Below, one piece after another: positions 8,902 to 18,543 of a DNA stretch of 64,000 nucleotides. The DNA is taken from assembly GCA_016125275.1 (NCBI GenBank), contig WGMB01000003.1:1405896-1469895 (forward strand). The letters are read 5' to 3'. The translations under genes were made by a program, and so were the position numbers. The DNA comes from Acidobacteriota bacterium (GTDB lineage Bacteria > Acidobacteriota > Terriglobia > Bryobacterales > UBA6623). The first letter of the stretch is position 1, and each line of letters begins with the position of its first letter. The notes below the pieces were generated by a model. The model was not told the origin of the DNA, ran no database searches, and was given only the letters and a program-made list of their open reading frames with translations.

Positions 8902-9603
8902 CGGGGCTTCCGCCAAGCTGTGCCGGGTTCGTGTGCGCGTCGGCGGCGATTTGCAAAGAGGCCCGGAAGCGCCGCCGCCGCGCCGGGCCGGGGCGCCGGC
9001 CTCGATCGGGCCCTAGGCCCCTAGCGCTGAGTGAATACACCCGATTGGCCGCGCTGCACCAGCAGGGCGAAGAATGTTCGCCCTGGCCCGGTGGGGCGTT
9101 CCGCTCGCTGAGACGGCCCCTGGGAATCCGCACAACCCCCTACGATAAAACGAGATACGCGCCCTGCCCGGGATTCGATCGAGCCGACTCCCGGAGTTTG
9201 GCATCGTGGTTGCCTGTAGAACAGCGCCGACGTTCTACTTGCTGAGTGGCTTGCCGGAAGTCGCACTTCGCGGTCACGCACGAAGCGGCGACGCACCACC
9301 GGTAGACGGGGTTGTCGACCATTCGGCTCGAAACGGCGGAGCTTGGGGGGATCTTCCCTGCGAAGGGAAGAGCTTAGGGAGCGGGGTGAAGGTCGAGCGA
9401 GGGGCGTAGGTCCAGTGAAAGGGCCCCGCAGAGGGTCCGGACTATGCTCTTCGCTCGGCTGTTGGGGCTGGGAATAGGGAACCGATTCGCGTTTGCCGGA
9501 GGCTCGCTCGCCGGGGCGGGGTCGTCCGGTGTTGGAATAGCCAAGGCCCGAAGCCAAATCCGTTTGCGCGGGGGCGGCTCACGAGAGGCTTCCGCCGGCG
9601 CGC
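8902..9603. other. 0.7 kb gap without convincing gene, contains GNRA hairpin
   Basis: No reading frame here has family features; the longest (9021-9557, minus strand) is Arg/Ser/Pro-rich and looks like chance. Inverted repeats are seen: CCGGGA (9168-9173) / TCCCGG (9189-9194), and a perfect 8-bp stem TCTTCCCT / AGGGAAGA (9352-9371) closed by a GCGA tetraloop of the stable GNRA class. The segment does not match tmRNA, RNase P or SRP RNA consensus as far as I can read it. It lies between a sulfatase stop and the stop of the minus-strand anti-sigma gene. Confidence 0.4.
9352..9371. ncRNA. possible structured RNA element (GNRA-capped hairpin)
   Basis: An 8-bp perfect stem with a GCGA tetraloop stands in the middle of an otherwise gene-free 700-base stretch. 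GNRA tetraloops are typical of structured RNAs, but a single hairpin is weak evidence and no known RNA family was recognised. Confidence 0.2.
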
Positions 9604-10425
9604 CTAGCGCGCCGGCTCGAGAGCCTCGAACTTCCTCCGCTCGGCGCCTTGGCCATGACACACCACGCACGACTCCGCTCCGACGGCGTCGATATTCGAA
9701 GCGATCACGTAGCTGAGGCCCTTGTCGACCCAGCCGATCAGCTTCAGCCCATCCACCGAGTAGAAGTGGAAGTCGAGCTCGCCGGAGCGATAGACTTCCC
9801 CGCCGACCGGTTCACGGCCTTCGGCCGAGGCGACCAGCAGCGAGACCGGCTGATCCCGCATGGTGTACGACAAGAACGCCACGTCCTCATCGCGATGGCG
9901 CAACAGCCTCGCGCCGACGAGCTTATAGGCGTTGGCGCCCGGGGAGGGGCTGGGGTAGGCGGGCACTTCCAGGTGAAACGGCAGGTTCTGCTCGAGCCAG
10001 GCCGAGAGCGCGGCCGGGTCGCCGGATTGCGCGTCCAGGCTCAGGCGTCCCCGCGCGTAGCGCAGGTGGGACTCGGCGGCGTAGACCCGGAACGACTCGC
10101 CCTGGCCGCCGAACCAGCCCGTCAGCCATGCCGCCATGCCAGCGCCGATGACCAGCAAAAGGGCCGCCGCCCAGGCCAGATGCTGATGGCGCTCGGCCCG
10201 CTCGGCTCCTTCCAGCAGGCCGCGCACTCGATCGATCGAGGTCGCCGAGGGCGGGTAGGACTGCTGTGCGCCGCGCACGGCGTCCACCACCTCCTGCCAG
10301 CGGCGGTGCTCCTCGCGGCAGTCGGCGCAGTCGAGAAGGTGCGACTCGAGGTCGTTGACCTCGTCGCCCTGCAGCTCGGCGTCCAAATAGCAGTGCAGGG
10401 CCTCGCGGACTTCGGCGCAGGTCAT
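9604..10425 (-). CDS. anti-sigma factor with zinc-finger domain and C-terminal CxxCH motif
   Basis: The membrane anti-sigma partner of the ECF factor encoded just upstream, 273 residues. The cytoplasmic N-terminus has a ZAS/zf-HC2 zinc finger (H29, C33, C36 in SHLLDCADC), then one transmembrane helix (about 82-103) and a periplasmic domain of about 165 residues. The unusual point is the extreme C-terminus: C253VVC256H257 is a canonical heme c attachment motif in a protein predicted to reach the periplasm, where cytochrome c maturation occurs. The start is ATG 10425, which overlaps the sigma stop as TGATG, so the pair is translationally coupled. Next to a divergent operon of c-type cytochromes, a heme or redox sensing role is plausible but is inference; the CxxC could instead act as a thiol switch. 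Confidence 0.85.
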   Translation of the reverse strand: MTCAEVREALHCYLDAELQGDEVNDLESHLLDCADCREEHRRWQEVVDAVRGAQQSYPPSATSIDRVRGLLEGAERAERHQHLAWAAALLLVIGAGMAAWLTGWFGGQGESFRVYAAESHLRYARGRLSLDAQSGDPAALSAWLEQNLPFHLEVPAYPSPSPGANAYKLVGARLLRHRDEDVAFLSYTMRDQPVSLLVASAEGREPVGGEVYRSGELDFHFYSVDGLKLIGWVDKGLSYVIASNIDAVGAESCVVCHGQGAERRKFEALEPAR

Positions 10426-10988
10426 CACTGGTGCGCCTCCCGCCGAGACTCCGGGCCCACGACTTCCGCCAGCACGCCTCGCAACTGCGTGCGGGCGCGC
10501 GCCAGCCGGCTCATCACCGTGCCGACGGGACACTCGAGCAAGCGGGCGATCTGTTCGTAGGACAAGCCTTCCATATCTCGCAATACGATGATTTCGCGGT
10601 GCGCCTCGCTCAACGAGTCCAGCGCCGCACGGATCTCAAACTGCAACGCACGCCGCAACAGCAGGGTTTCGGGGGAAGATTGATCGTCCTGGGCCGCAAC
10701 GTCTTGGGCTGCTTCCAAACCGTCTTCGCGGCCACGGGCCCTCCGATCATTCTTCCAAATGTTGCGCAGGATGACGAACATCCAGCGCCGAACCTCGTCG
10801 CCGTCCGCCGGGGAGGGCCTTCGCCCGGCCGACAAGGCGCGGCGATAGCACTCCTGCACCAGCTCCTCGGCCTCGGCCGGGTCGCGGCTCAACGCCCTCG
10901 CATAGCGGAAAAGCGAGTCGTGACAGGCGAGCATGGCCCGATGCATCTCCCGCAGCGCCCTTCCCCTCTGCCAAGTCAACAACGGCAT
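10425..10988 (-). CDS. ECF-type RNA polymerase sigma factor
   Basis: A 187-residue extracytoplasmic-function sigma factor. Region 2 is seen as SLFRYARALSRDPAEAEELVQECYRRAL followed by RRWMFVILRNIWKN, and region 4 as LDSLSEAHREIIVLRDMEGLSYEQIARLLECPVGTVMSRLARAR, with the linker in between; both are typical. ATG 10988 is chosen because the protein then begins a few residues before region 2; an upstream open frame has no sigma content. It would control its own operon and probably targets nearby, the obvious candidate being the divergent peroxidase operon 96 bases away. (Motifs are given in parts of known ECF regions; no regulator-specific subgroup could be assigned by eye.). Confidence 0.9.
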   Translation of the reverse strand: MPLLTWQRGRALREMHRAMLACHDSLFRYARALSRDPAEAEELVQECYRRALSAGRRPSPADGDEVRRWMFVILRNIWKNDRRARGREDGLEAAQDVAAQDDQSSPETLLLRRALQFEIRAALDSLSEAHREIIVLRDMEGLSYEQIARLLECPVGTVMSRLARARTQLRGVLAEVVGPESRREAHQ

Positions 10989-11084
10989 CCCGAAAAAATT
11001 CCGTCCGACGGGGAATAATTTAGCGGCGCCTGTGTTGACTCCACAATGCCGCCCGCTCCGAGGGCGGCGGTCGGGAGGAGGCGC
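10989..11084. promoter_or_regulatory. divergent control region between ECF sigma gene and redox operon
   Basis: This 96-base spacer must hold promoters in both directions. On the plus strand GGAATA (11012-11017) is followed 16 bases later by GTTGAC (11034-11039), which could be an ECF-type -35/-10 pair; the assignment is weak. A GC-rich inverted repeat lies near 11050-11070, and GGAGGAG (11074-11080) is the ribosome-binding site of the peroxidase gene. Confidence 0.3.
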
Positions 11085-12356
11085 ATGCAAGCAAACAAGG
11101 GCTGGGTCGCGTTCGGATACGCGGCCATCGGATGCGCGGCGCTGGGCGCCGCCCTGGCGGTCGCGGCGCCGATCGGGCCCGGGGCGCCCGAGGATCTGGT
11201 GGAGCTGGTCACGCCCAAGGACAATCCGACCACCGACGCCAAGGTGGCGCTCGGCAAGAAGCTCTACGAGGACACGCGGCTGTCGTCGGACAACACGGTG
11301 GCCTGCAAGACCTGCCACGACCCCGACAAGGGCTTTACCGACCGGCTGCCGACGTCAAAGGGCGTGGGCGGCCAGACGGGCAAGCGCAATGCGCCGACGG
11401 TGCTCAGCGCGCTGTTTCTGGACACGCAGTTCCTCGACGGCCGGGCTCCGAACCTGGAAGCCCAGGCCAAGCTGCCGATCCTGAACCCGATCGAGATGGG
11501 CATGAAGAGCCCCGAGGAGGTGGTGGCCAAGCTCAAGGGGATTCCCGAGTACGTCGACGCCTTCCAGAAGGTGTTCGGGCGGGAGATCAACTACGACGAC
11601 TTGGGACGGGCGATCGCCGCCTTCGAGAGGACGGTGCTGTCGAGCGACGCCCCGATCGACCGCTTCTTGGCCGGCGACGACAAGGCGCTGACGCCGGCCC
11701 AGCGGCGCGGCTGGTCGCTGTTCAACGGCAAGGCCCGCTGCAACACCTGCCACGGCTTCAACGCCAGCTATCCGCTGTTCAGCGACAACAAGTTCCACAA
11801 CATCGGCATCGCCGCCCGCAACAAGAACTTCAGCGACATGGCGCTGCGGGCCGAGAAGATCGTGCGCGCGGGGGACCTCGACCAGATCGACGAGCTGGCG
11901 CTCAACAGCGAGTTCTCCGACCTCGGCCGCTTTCTGGTCACGCAGAACAAGGCGCAGATCGGCGCCTTCAAGACCAACCACCTGCGCGACATCGCGCTGA
12001 CCTCGCCGTACATGCACAACGGCGAGCTGAAGACCTTGTGGGACGTCGTGGACCACTACAACAAGGGCGGCATTCCCAACCCGTTCCTCGACGGCGGCAT
12101 TCAGCGGCTGGGGTTGAGCGAGGACCAGATCAGCGACCTGGTGGAGCTGCTGGGCGGAGCCTTCACGTCGTCGCGATTCGCCGCCGACGGCAAGGCGGAG
12201 CTCGAGCGCCAGCGCAAGCTCGCCGCCTCCAACCGTCCCGAGCGCGACACAGACGCCGCGATGGGCAAGACGATGGGCCGCGGCGACGCGCCGCTCGATC
12301 CGGATTTGAGCCAAAAGGACCCGGCCTTCATCGGCGGGAGGGCTCCCAAGTACTAG
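11085..12356 (+). CDS. di-heme cytochrome c peroxidase (MauG/CcpA family)
   Basis: An exported bacterial di-heme peroxidase-like protein of 423 residues, which reduces peroxide or performs MauG-like oxidation using two c-type hemes. A signal or anchor segment (about 8-28) precedes C74KTC77H78 and C219NTC222H223, the two heme sites. GVGGQTGKRNAPTVL, FLDGRAPNLEAQA and the later TSPYMHNGELKTL segment with its distal-ligand methionine region are family hallmarks. GGAGGAG 4 bases upstream fixes the start. It opens an operon with the metallophosphoesterase and mono-heme cytochrome downstream, and faces the ECF sigma gene. The electron donor may be the cytochrome at 13582. Confidence 0.92.
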   Translation: MQANKGWVAFGYAAIGCAALGAALAVAAPIGPGAPEDLVELVTPKDNPTTDAKVALGKKLYEDTRLSSDNTVACKTCHDPDKGFTDRLPTSKGVGGQTGKRNAPTVLSALFLDTQFLDGRAPNLEAQAKLPILNPIEMGMKSPEEVVAKLKGIPEYVDAFQKVFGREINYDDLGRAIAAFERTVLSSDAPIDRFLAGDDKALTPAQRRGWSLFNGKARCNTCHGFNASYPLFSDNKFHNIGIAARNKNFSDMALRAEKIVRAGDLDQIDELALNSEFSDLGRFLVTQNKAQIGAFKTNHLRDIALTSPYMHNGELKTLWDVVDHYNKGGIPNPFLDGGIQRLGLSEDQISDLVELLGGAFTSSRFAADGKAELERQRKLAASNRPERDTDAAMGKTMGRGDAPLDPDLSQKDPAFIGGRAPKY

Positions 12357-12398
12357 GGGCCGGGAGCCGAGACAGAGACCGACAGGGGGAGAAGAGCC

Positions 12399-13535
<1,137 letters not shown>

Positions 13536-13581
13536 CCCTCGCAGAAACGACAGTCGCAGGAACCCGCGGAGTACAGACGAG

Positions 13582-14277
13582 ATGAAACGACCGATCGCCC
13601 TGTTGAGCTTGGCCTGCTTGGCCGGAGGCTTCTTGCTGCTGCGGATGGAGGCCCAGGAAGCCTCGCACCACCACGCCCTGCCGCCGGGCTATACGCAAGG
13701 CAGCGGGGAGATCCTGCTGTGCGACGGCGCCACGCGCGTGATGATTCCGCCGAACCAAGTGTTCGACCGCGAGACGGCGCAGAAGTATTCCGACGAGCTG
13801 ATGGAGCTGTGGATGCAGAAGCACCCGGAGAAGGAGTGGATCATGGCCGCGGCCGCCCCGGCTCCCTCCCCCGCCCCGACGCCGCAGAAGCCCAAGGAGC
13901 CGGGCAAGGAGAAGGCGACGCAGTTCGAGATCTACAACGACTTCTCCGACCGCGACCAGCGCATCTGGCAGGAGGAGTACGACAAGTTCGTGGCCGAGGG
14001 CAACCGCATCTTCCACAACGCCGAGGCCTTTGGCGGCACGGTGGGCATCTCGTGCGACATGTGCCACCCCAACGGGGCCAACACGCACGCGGAGACCTAT
14101 CCGAAGTATCAGGTGCAGATTCAGCGGGTGGTGCTGCTGCGCGACATGATCAACTGGTGCCTGGAGCACCCGACCAAGGCCAAGCCGCTGGCCGACGACG
14201 ACCCGCGGCTGCGCGCCATGGAGGCCTACATCATGGCGCAACGGGCGGGTAAGACGATGGCGCCGAATAAGCACTGA
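13582..14277 (+). CDS. secreted mono-heme c-type cytochrome
   Basis: A 231-residue exported protein with a signal peptide (residues about 1-24), a His cluster (HHH near residue 30), a Pro/Ala-rich linker (about 89-105), and a C-terminal cytochrome c domain with C158DMC161H162. The order of motifs around the heme (GNRIFH...GISCDMCHPNGANTH...YPKYQVQIQRVVLLRDMINWC, described here in parts) is reminiscent of SoxA/TsdA-type cytochromes. No other sox gene is present, so sulfur oxidation is not supported. As the third gene of the operon it could pass electrons to the peroxidase. W192C193 supplies an extra cysteine that might be a heme ligand. Confidence 0.8.
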   Translation: MKRPIALLSLACLAGGFLLLRMEAQEASHHHALPPGYTQGSGEILLCDGATRVMIPPNQVFDRETAQKYSDELMELWMQKHPEKEWIMAAAAPAPSPAPTPQKPKEPGKEKATQFEIYNDFSDRDQRIWQEEYDKFVAEGNRIFHNAEAFGGTVGISCDMCHPNGANTHAETYPKYQVQIQRVVLLRDMINWCLEHPTKAKPLADDDPRLRAMEAYIMAQRAGKTMAPNKH

Positions 14278-14355
14278 CGAAAAGACTCCGGCCAAAGCCA
14301 ACCCTTGATAAGAAAACCGCCTCCAGGGCGGCGACGATCGGGTATATTCCCATAC

Positions 14356-14367
14356 AGCTTCGAAGCT
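14356..14367. promoter_or_regulatory. 12-bp perfect palindrome downstream of a TATATT
   Basis: AGCTTCGAAGCT is a perfect palindrome located 8 bases after TATATT (14343-14348), a plausible -10 for the gene at 14409. It lies about where transcription would start, so it could be an operator. Chance occurrence cannot be excluded. Confidence 0.25.
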
Positions 14368-14408
14368 TCGTAAGCGTTTCTGAACTGGTTGGCAGGGAGA
14401 AGGTCGCC

Positions 14409-15131
14409 ATGGAGTTTCACAGGATTGGGAAGTCATTTCTTGCCGCGGCGAGCGCCGCGGTTCTCGGACTGGGGCTGGGGCACACGGTATTCAGCGACAG
14501 GGCCCTGGCGCAGGAAAGGAGTCCGGAGAACGTCACCGTCGGATTCGTCGAAACGCTGTACGGCGTGGGACCGGACGGAGCGGTTCTGGGCTCCAAGCGC
14601 CGATTCAGGACGTGGGCGTTCGCCGCCGGTCAGCGGAGCGCTGCGTACTGGCGGTCCGGAGACGTCGAAGTGCGGATGGTTTACACGCCTGAGCCGAACA
14701 ACCGGGTGAACCAAACCCTCGTTGCGTCAGGAGACGGGGTTCCGATCCAGAAAGCGACTTTCGATAGCCGGCTGAAGATTGAGACCCGCGCGGAGATATG
14801 CGGCTTGGGGGGCGAGCCAAGCCGTGAGATCCTCGGGTTCACAACCTATCGCGAAATGCGTTTGTATGACGAGAACGAGCAGGGCAAGAAGTTCCGGGAG
14901 GCCTGGGTGGCTCCGGGGCTGGGCTGCATGCCGCTGCAAACCCGGATATGGCTTGTGACGCCGGACGGCGGGCAGGTCACAATCAAGACCTTGGAGCCTC
15001 TGTTCCGGCGCGATCAAGTCGACCAAGCGGCACTCACCATTCCCGAAGCCGCCGTCGAGACCGCGCCCAGCAAAGTGAAAGAAACGATCGTGGGGCGGCC
15101 CAGCGCCGCGCCCGGCCCACTCGAACGCTGA
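14409..15131 (+). CDS. secreted protein of unknown function
   Basis: I do not recognise a family. The 240-residue product has a signal peptide (SFLAAASAAVLGLGLGHTVF, cleavage likely after DRALA near residue 35), a beta-rich middle part and a C-terminal tail rich in Ala, Pro, Glu and Lys. Three cysteines occur in the mature part, two of them in the segments AEICGLGG and GLGCMPLQT, possibly a disulfide. GGGAGAAGG precedes ATG 14409. It is a stand-alone gene; its stop faces that of the permease gene with 16 bases between. Its spacing from the cytochrome gene (131 bases with its own TATATT) suggests a separate transcript. Confidence 0.7.
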   Translation: MEFHRIGKSFLAAASAAVLGLGLGHTVFSDRALAQERSPENVTVGFVETLYGVGPDGAVLGSKRRFRTWAFAAGQRSAAYWRSGDVEVRMVYTPEPNNRVNQTLVASGDGVPIQKATFDSRLKIETRAEICGLGGEPSREILGFTTYREMRLYDENEQGKKFREAWVAPGLGCMPLQTRIWLVTPDGGQVTIKTLEPLFRRDQVDQAALTIPEAAVETAPSKVKETIVGRPSAAPGPLER

Positions 15132-15147
15132 ACCATCGCACGCCGGC

Positions 15148-17640
15148 CTATTCGTGGCGCAGGGCCTCCATGGGGTCCACGCGGCCGGCTTGGCGTGCAG
15201 GGAGGGCGGCGGCCAGCAGGCCCGCCGCCGCCAGGAATGCCGCGGCCCCGGCATAGACGGCGGCGTCGTGGGCGGTGACGCCGAACAGCTCGGACTCGGC
15301 GTAGCGCGCCGCGGCGCCCGCGGCCAGGGTTCCCACGGCGAGGCCGATCGCCAGGTAGGCGCAGGCCTGCCGCACGATCAGCCCGGTCACGTTCTGGTGG
15401 CTGGCGCCGAGGGCCATCCGCACGCCGATTTCGCGCCGGCGGCGGGTGACGTTGTACGCCATCAGCCCAAACAGGCCGAGCGTGGCCAGGACGGTCGCCA
15501 GGGCCGCGAAGGCGACGGCCAGGCCCGCCACCAGCCGGTCGAGCGCGATCGACTCCTCCAGCACCAGCTCCACCGACTTCATCTCAAAGAGGGGGAGCTC
15601 GGGGTCGAGCCCGCGGACCAGCTCACGGACCGTCGGCGCCAGTGAGGCTTCGTCCAGGGCGGTGCGGACGTAGAAGGCCGACCGCATCAACTGGCCGCTC
15701 TGGGCGGACGGCGTGTAGAGGAAGGGCTTGTACTGCTCGCGGAGGCCGGCGCTCTTCTGGTTGCCCGCCACGCCGACGATCTCCACGTCCAGTTTGATGT
15801 TGTCGCCCCCGCCGAAGGCGAATCGCTTGCCGACGGCGTCGCCTTCGCCGAAGTAGCGCTGCACGAAGGCCTGGTTGACGACGGCGACGTTGGGACTGTC
15901 GGCCGTGTCGCGCTCGTTGAAGCCGCGGCCCTCGAGCACGGGGATCCCCAGGGTCTGGAAGAAGCCGGGGCTGACGATGTTCTTGCCGCTGCCGACGGAC
16001 TCGTCGGGCGCGGGCTGGTAACCCTCCACGGTGATGTTGCTGCTCATGTTCATGTTGGTGAGCACGGCGACGGCGGACGAGGCGGCGTCCGCCACGCCGG
16101 GGAGGGCGCGCAGCCGGCGCAGCAGCTCGTCGTTGAGCTGCCGGCCGCGCTCGGGGGAGTAGCCGTTGAGCGCCGGGTCAATGGAGAACGTCAGCAGGTT
16201 CTCGGAGCGGAAACCGGGGTCGAACGTGCGCAGGTTGTAGAGGCTGCGTGCGAACAGCCCGGCGCTGACCAGCAGCAGCATCGACAGGGCGACCTGGGAG
16301 ACGACGATCGCTTTGCGGAAGGCCGTGGCGCGGGGCGCTTCGCCGCCGCCGGCCGACTGATCCTTGAGCGCCGCGGCGAAGCTGGTGCGCCAAGCCTGGA
16401 CGGCCGGGAGCAGGCCGCACAGCAGCGCCGTGAGGGCGGCCAGCGTCAACGCGAAGGCCAGCACGCGGCCGTCGAGCCGGGCGTCGAGGCCGGCCCAGTC
16501 CGACGCCGGCGGGATGGAAAGCAACCCCGTCAGGGTTGCGTGCGCGATCAGGAGCCCGGCGGCGGTCCCGAAGGCCGTCAGCCAGAGGCTTTCGAGGAAG
16601 AGGCCGCGGGCGATGCGCCAGCGCGCCGCGCCCAGCGCCAGCCGGATGGCCGTTTCGCGGCGCCGCGCCATGGCCCGAGCCAGCATCAGCCCGGCCACGT
16701 TCACACAACTGATCAGGAGCACGGCCCCGGCCATCGCCAGCAGCAGGTTGAGGGGCGTCTCGATCTGATCGCGCAGGGAGGAGATGCCCTGCACGGCGGG
16801 GACGAGTTGGAGGGAGCGGCCGACGAAGCGGTCGCGGTCGCCGATGTGCGAGGCGAGCTGGGCGACCTCCTCTTCGAGCTGGGCGCGGTAGACCGGCCCG
16901 ACGGCGGCTTGCGCCTGCTGGAGGGTGGTTTGGGGCGCGAGCCGGGCGAGGATGTTGAGCCAGTGTTTGAGGCGGTCCGGCTCGGTCGAGTCGGCAAGCT
17001 CGGGCCGCAGCTCCCGCCACATGGCCAGCGGGGCGAACAGGTCAGGGTCGCGGCCGGTCATCACGCCGTGGAAGTCCGGCGGGGCGACGCCGACGACGGT
17101 CATGGCCCGTCCGTTGACGGTGAGCGCTTGGTTGAGCACGGCCTCGTCGCCCCCGAACTGCCGCTGCCAGTAGCCGTAGCCCAGCACGACCACGGGATGG
17201 CCGCCTTCAACCTGGTCGTCCGCCGGGCCGAGCGCGCGGCCCCGCACGGCGGCGACGCCGAGGGACGGGAAGAAGTTGCCGGAGACGAGCTCGGCGCTGG
17301 CCCGCTCGCTGCGTCCGCCATAGGCCAGGGAGACGGCGGCCGCGGAGCGCGCCAGTACGTCCTGAAAGACCCCGGCGGCGGCGAAGTCGCGGTAGATGGG
17401 GTAGGAGTAGACGGTCTGGGAGTTGTCCGAGGTCGACCACCCGGGCGAGCCCTTGGACGAATGGAACAGGACGAGCTGCTGGGGGTCCTTGACGGGCAGC
17501 AAGCGCAGCACCACCTGGTTGAACAGGGAGAAGATGGCGGTGTTGGCGCCGATGCCCAGGGCCAGCGTGGCGACGATGACGAGGGCGTAGCCGGGGGTTT
17601 TGAGGAGACTGCGCAGCGCCAGGCGGAGGTCGGGGAGCAT
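15148..17640 (-). CDS. ADOP-type ABC permease (MacB/FtsX-like)
   Basis: A large permease of 830 residues of the acidobacterial duplicated orphan permease type: two MacB periplasmic core domains and two FtsX domains in one chain, giving eight predicted helices. The start [20 protein letters not shown] and the segment [15 protein letters not shown] are diagnostic. FtsX helices follow at about 275-440 and near the C-terminus ([20 protein letters not shown]). The C-terminus ends [11 protein letters not shown], the usual ending of this family. No ATPase gene is adjacent, as is common for ADOPs. The frame stays open upstream through the heptamer repeats to 17772, but ATG 17640 fits the family and has TACACT six bases upstream. 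Confidence 0.92.
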   Translation of the reverse strand: MLPDLRLALRSLLKTPGYALVIVATLALGIGANTAIFSLFNQVVLRLLPVKDPQQLVLFHSSKGSPGWSTSDNSQTVYSYPIYRDFAAAGVFQDVLARSAAAVSLAYGGRSERASAELVSGNFFPSLGVAAVRGRALGPADDQVEGGHPVVVLGYGYWQRQFGGDEAVLNQALTVNGRAMTVVGVAPPDFHGVMTGRDPDLFAPLAMWRELRPELADSTEPDRLKHWLNILARLAPQTTLQQAQAAVGPVYRAQLEEEVAQLASHIGDRDRFVGRSLQLVPAVQGISSLRDQIETPLNLLLAMAGAVLLISCVNVAGLMLARAMARRRETAIRLALGAARWRIARGLFLESLWLTAFGTAAGLLIAHATLTGLLSIPPASDWAGLDARLDGRVLAFALTLAALTALLCGLLPAVQAWRTSFAAALKDQSAGGGEAPRATAFRKAIVVSQVALSMLLLVSAGLFARSLYNLRTFDPGFRSENLLTFSIDPALNGYSPERGRQLNDELLRRLRALPGVADAASSAVAVLTNMNMSSNITVEGYQPAPDESVGSGKNIVSPGFFQTLGIPVLEGRGFNERDTADSPNVAVVNQAFVQRYFGEGDAVGKRFAFGGGDNIKLDVEIVGVAGNQKSAGLREQYKPFLYTPSAQSGQLMRSAFYVRTALDEASLAPTVRELVRGLDPELPLFEMKSVELVLEESIALDRLVAGLAVAFAALATVLATLGLFGLMAYNVTRRRREIGVRMALGASHQNVTGLIVRQACAYLAIGLAVGTLAAGAAARYAESELFGVTAHDAAVYAGAAAFLAAAGLLAAALPARQAGRVDPMEALRHE

Positions 17641-17646
17641 GCCGAC

Positions 17647-17652
17647 AGTGTA
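17647..17652 (-). promoter_or_regulatory. TACACT -10-like element, leaderless, abutting repeat array
   Basis: On the minus strand TACACT ends 6 bases before ATG 17640. The GAGCAGT array begins 6 bases further upstream, so any -35 contact would fall inside the repeats. Confidence 0.45.
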
Positions 17653-17658
17653 AGGGGC

Positions 17659-17714
17659 GAGCAGTGAGCAGTGAGCAGTGAGCAGTGAGCAGTGAGCAGT
17701 GAGCAGTGAGCAGT
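17659..17714. repeat. (GAGCAGT)8 heptamer tandem repeat
   Basis: Eight perfect consecutive copies of GAGCAGT (ACTGCTC on the minus strand) cover 56 bases, ending next to the ADOP promoter. Perfect heptamer arrays of this kind are prone to change copy number by strand slippage. Read from the minus strand in the frame of the permease they would encode a seven-residue repeat (CSLLTAH), but no translation from there is expected. Confidence 0.97.
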
Positions 17715-17731
17715 GAGGATTTTTGTTCAGA

Positions 17732-17771
17732 AAGTGAGCCAGAGTGAGCCAAACTGAGCCAAAGTGAGCCA
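17732..17771. repeat. degenerate 10-bp tandem repeat, four copies
   Basis: Four consecutive 10-base units with consensus AAGTGAGCCA follow 17 bases after the heptamer array: AAGTGAGCCA, GAGTGAGCCA, AACTGAGCCA, AAGTGAGCCA. They share the TGAGC core with the heptamers, suggesting a common slippage origin. Confidence 0.85.
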
Positions 17772-17877
17772 TTTCTGGCTCGGTTTGATGGGCTTGGCGG
17801 GGTTGGTGGGCCGGATCTTGCTGGTTTTCTGTGAGATTCGGTGGGCGACGGCTTGCATGGGCTTGCTTCGGAATTGG

Positions 17878-17901
17878 AAAGGGCGCCCGGGGGCGCCCTT
17901 T
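17878..17901. terminator. strong bidirectional hairpin
   Basis: A perfect 11-bp inverted repeat AAAGGGCGCCC / GGGCGCCCTTT is separated by two bases, so it can terminate in either direction with short A/T flanks. No gene is seen immediately upstream on either strand; it lies in the gap between the ADOP promoter and the small membrane protein cluster. Confidence 0.5.
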
Positions 17902-18000
17902 CTGCTTTCAGGGTATCGCGGGGTGTCAAGTCCGGAGGCTGGCGGGCGTGGATCTGCCGGTGATTCGGGCCACGGAGCCGCGGGCGTAAGGCCGCGCCCA

Positions 18001-18056
18001 CGGCGGTTTCGAGGCCTCGGTGGTCGCAACCTGACGGTTGCGGCTCCGTTGCGCGA
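18001..18056 (+). repeat. palindromic interspersed repeat, copy 1
   Basis: This 56-base element matches 20077-20132 in the same orientation at 54 of 56 positions. Its core is the hairpin CGCAACC-TGAC-GGTTGCG (18025-18042), REP-like in character. Directly upstream a second hairpin-prone GGGCG...CGCCC segment (about 17985-18000) is present only at this copy. Confidence 0.9.
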
Positions 18057-18183
18057 GTTGCCGAGCAGGTCATGAAATTGAGACTGCGCTGGTTTCTGCC
18101 CCCAATGCGGGGATATGATCGTCAAATAATTGAGTCTGTCCCGGCTCACACCTCCAAAACCGTGCTCGACAAGGCAAACAACA

Positions 18184-18540
18184 ATGCAGGCTGATGAATC
18201 GCCCCGCTCCACGAAGCAGTCAGTGCAGACCACTTCGTGGCTCCTAGGGCTGCCAATATTAGTGTCGTTTGTGCTGGGAGTGTTCCTTGGTTCAGAAGGC
18301 TTAGTGTCGCTCAGCGTAGTGCTCTCGGGGGTGTTTCGTCTTTTGCGCGGAGCTGGCATCAACGTCGGCCAATGGAGGGAATCAGACCGAGACAGCCCTT
18401 CACTTACTGCTCAGCTTAATGAGCCAGGGAATCCTGCGGACGTATTTTGGGGTATCGTCCTTATTGTAGTCGCTATAGCGTTCGCGCTATCGGGCATGCA
18501 ATTGTCGGAGATCAATGGATACCTTAATTCAAGCGAGTGA
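18184..18540 (+). CDS. small membrane protein of unknown function
   Basis: I do not recognise it. From ATG 18184 the product has 118 residues with two predicted transmembrane helices (SWLLGLPILVSFVLGVFLG and VFWGIVLIVVAIAFALSGM) joined by a polar loop. An alternative TTG at 18130 would add 18 residues and lies 10 bases after TATGAT (18114-18119), matching the near-leaderless pattern seen elsewhere. The codon use is AT-richer than in the flanking genes. It is followed after 3 bases by another small membrane protein, so the two probably form a unit. Confidence 0.55.
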   Translation: MQADESPRSTKQSVQTTSWLLGLPILVSFVLGVFLGSEGLVSLSVVLSGVFRLLRGAGINVGQWRESDRDSPSLTAQLNEPGNPADVFWGIVLIVVAIAFALSGMQLSEINGYLNSSE

Positions 18541-18543
18541 CAC

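Noticed and set aside
9400-9460. GGTCCGGACT string recalling the conserved core of RNase P RNA
   Set aside because: The flanking GAGGAAAG core and the distal AGAACCCGGC partner of RNase P RNA are both missing.
9021-9557. 178-residue minus-strand frame in the gene-free gap
   Set aside because: Arg/Ser/Pro-rich, without signal, helices or family pattern, and no -10 or ribosome-binding site at its start.
13582-14277. Mono-heme cytochrome as SoxA of a sulfur-oxidation system
   Set aside because: No soxB, soxX, soxY or soxZ is nearby, and only one heme motif is present; the resemblance is limited to the region around the heme.
14311-14332. CCGCC/GGCGG hairpin preceded by AAAA as a minus-strand terminator
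   Set aside because: The stem has only 5 base pairs and no minus-strand gene upstream would need it.
17659-17771. Repeat arrays as a possible CRISPR
   Set aside because: The units are 7 and 10 bases, contiguous and without spacers; no cas gene is present.
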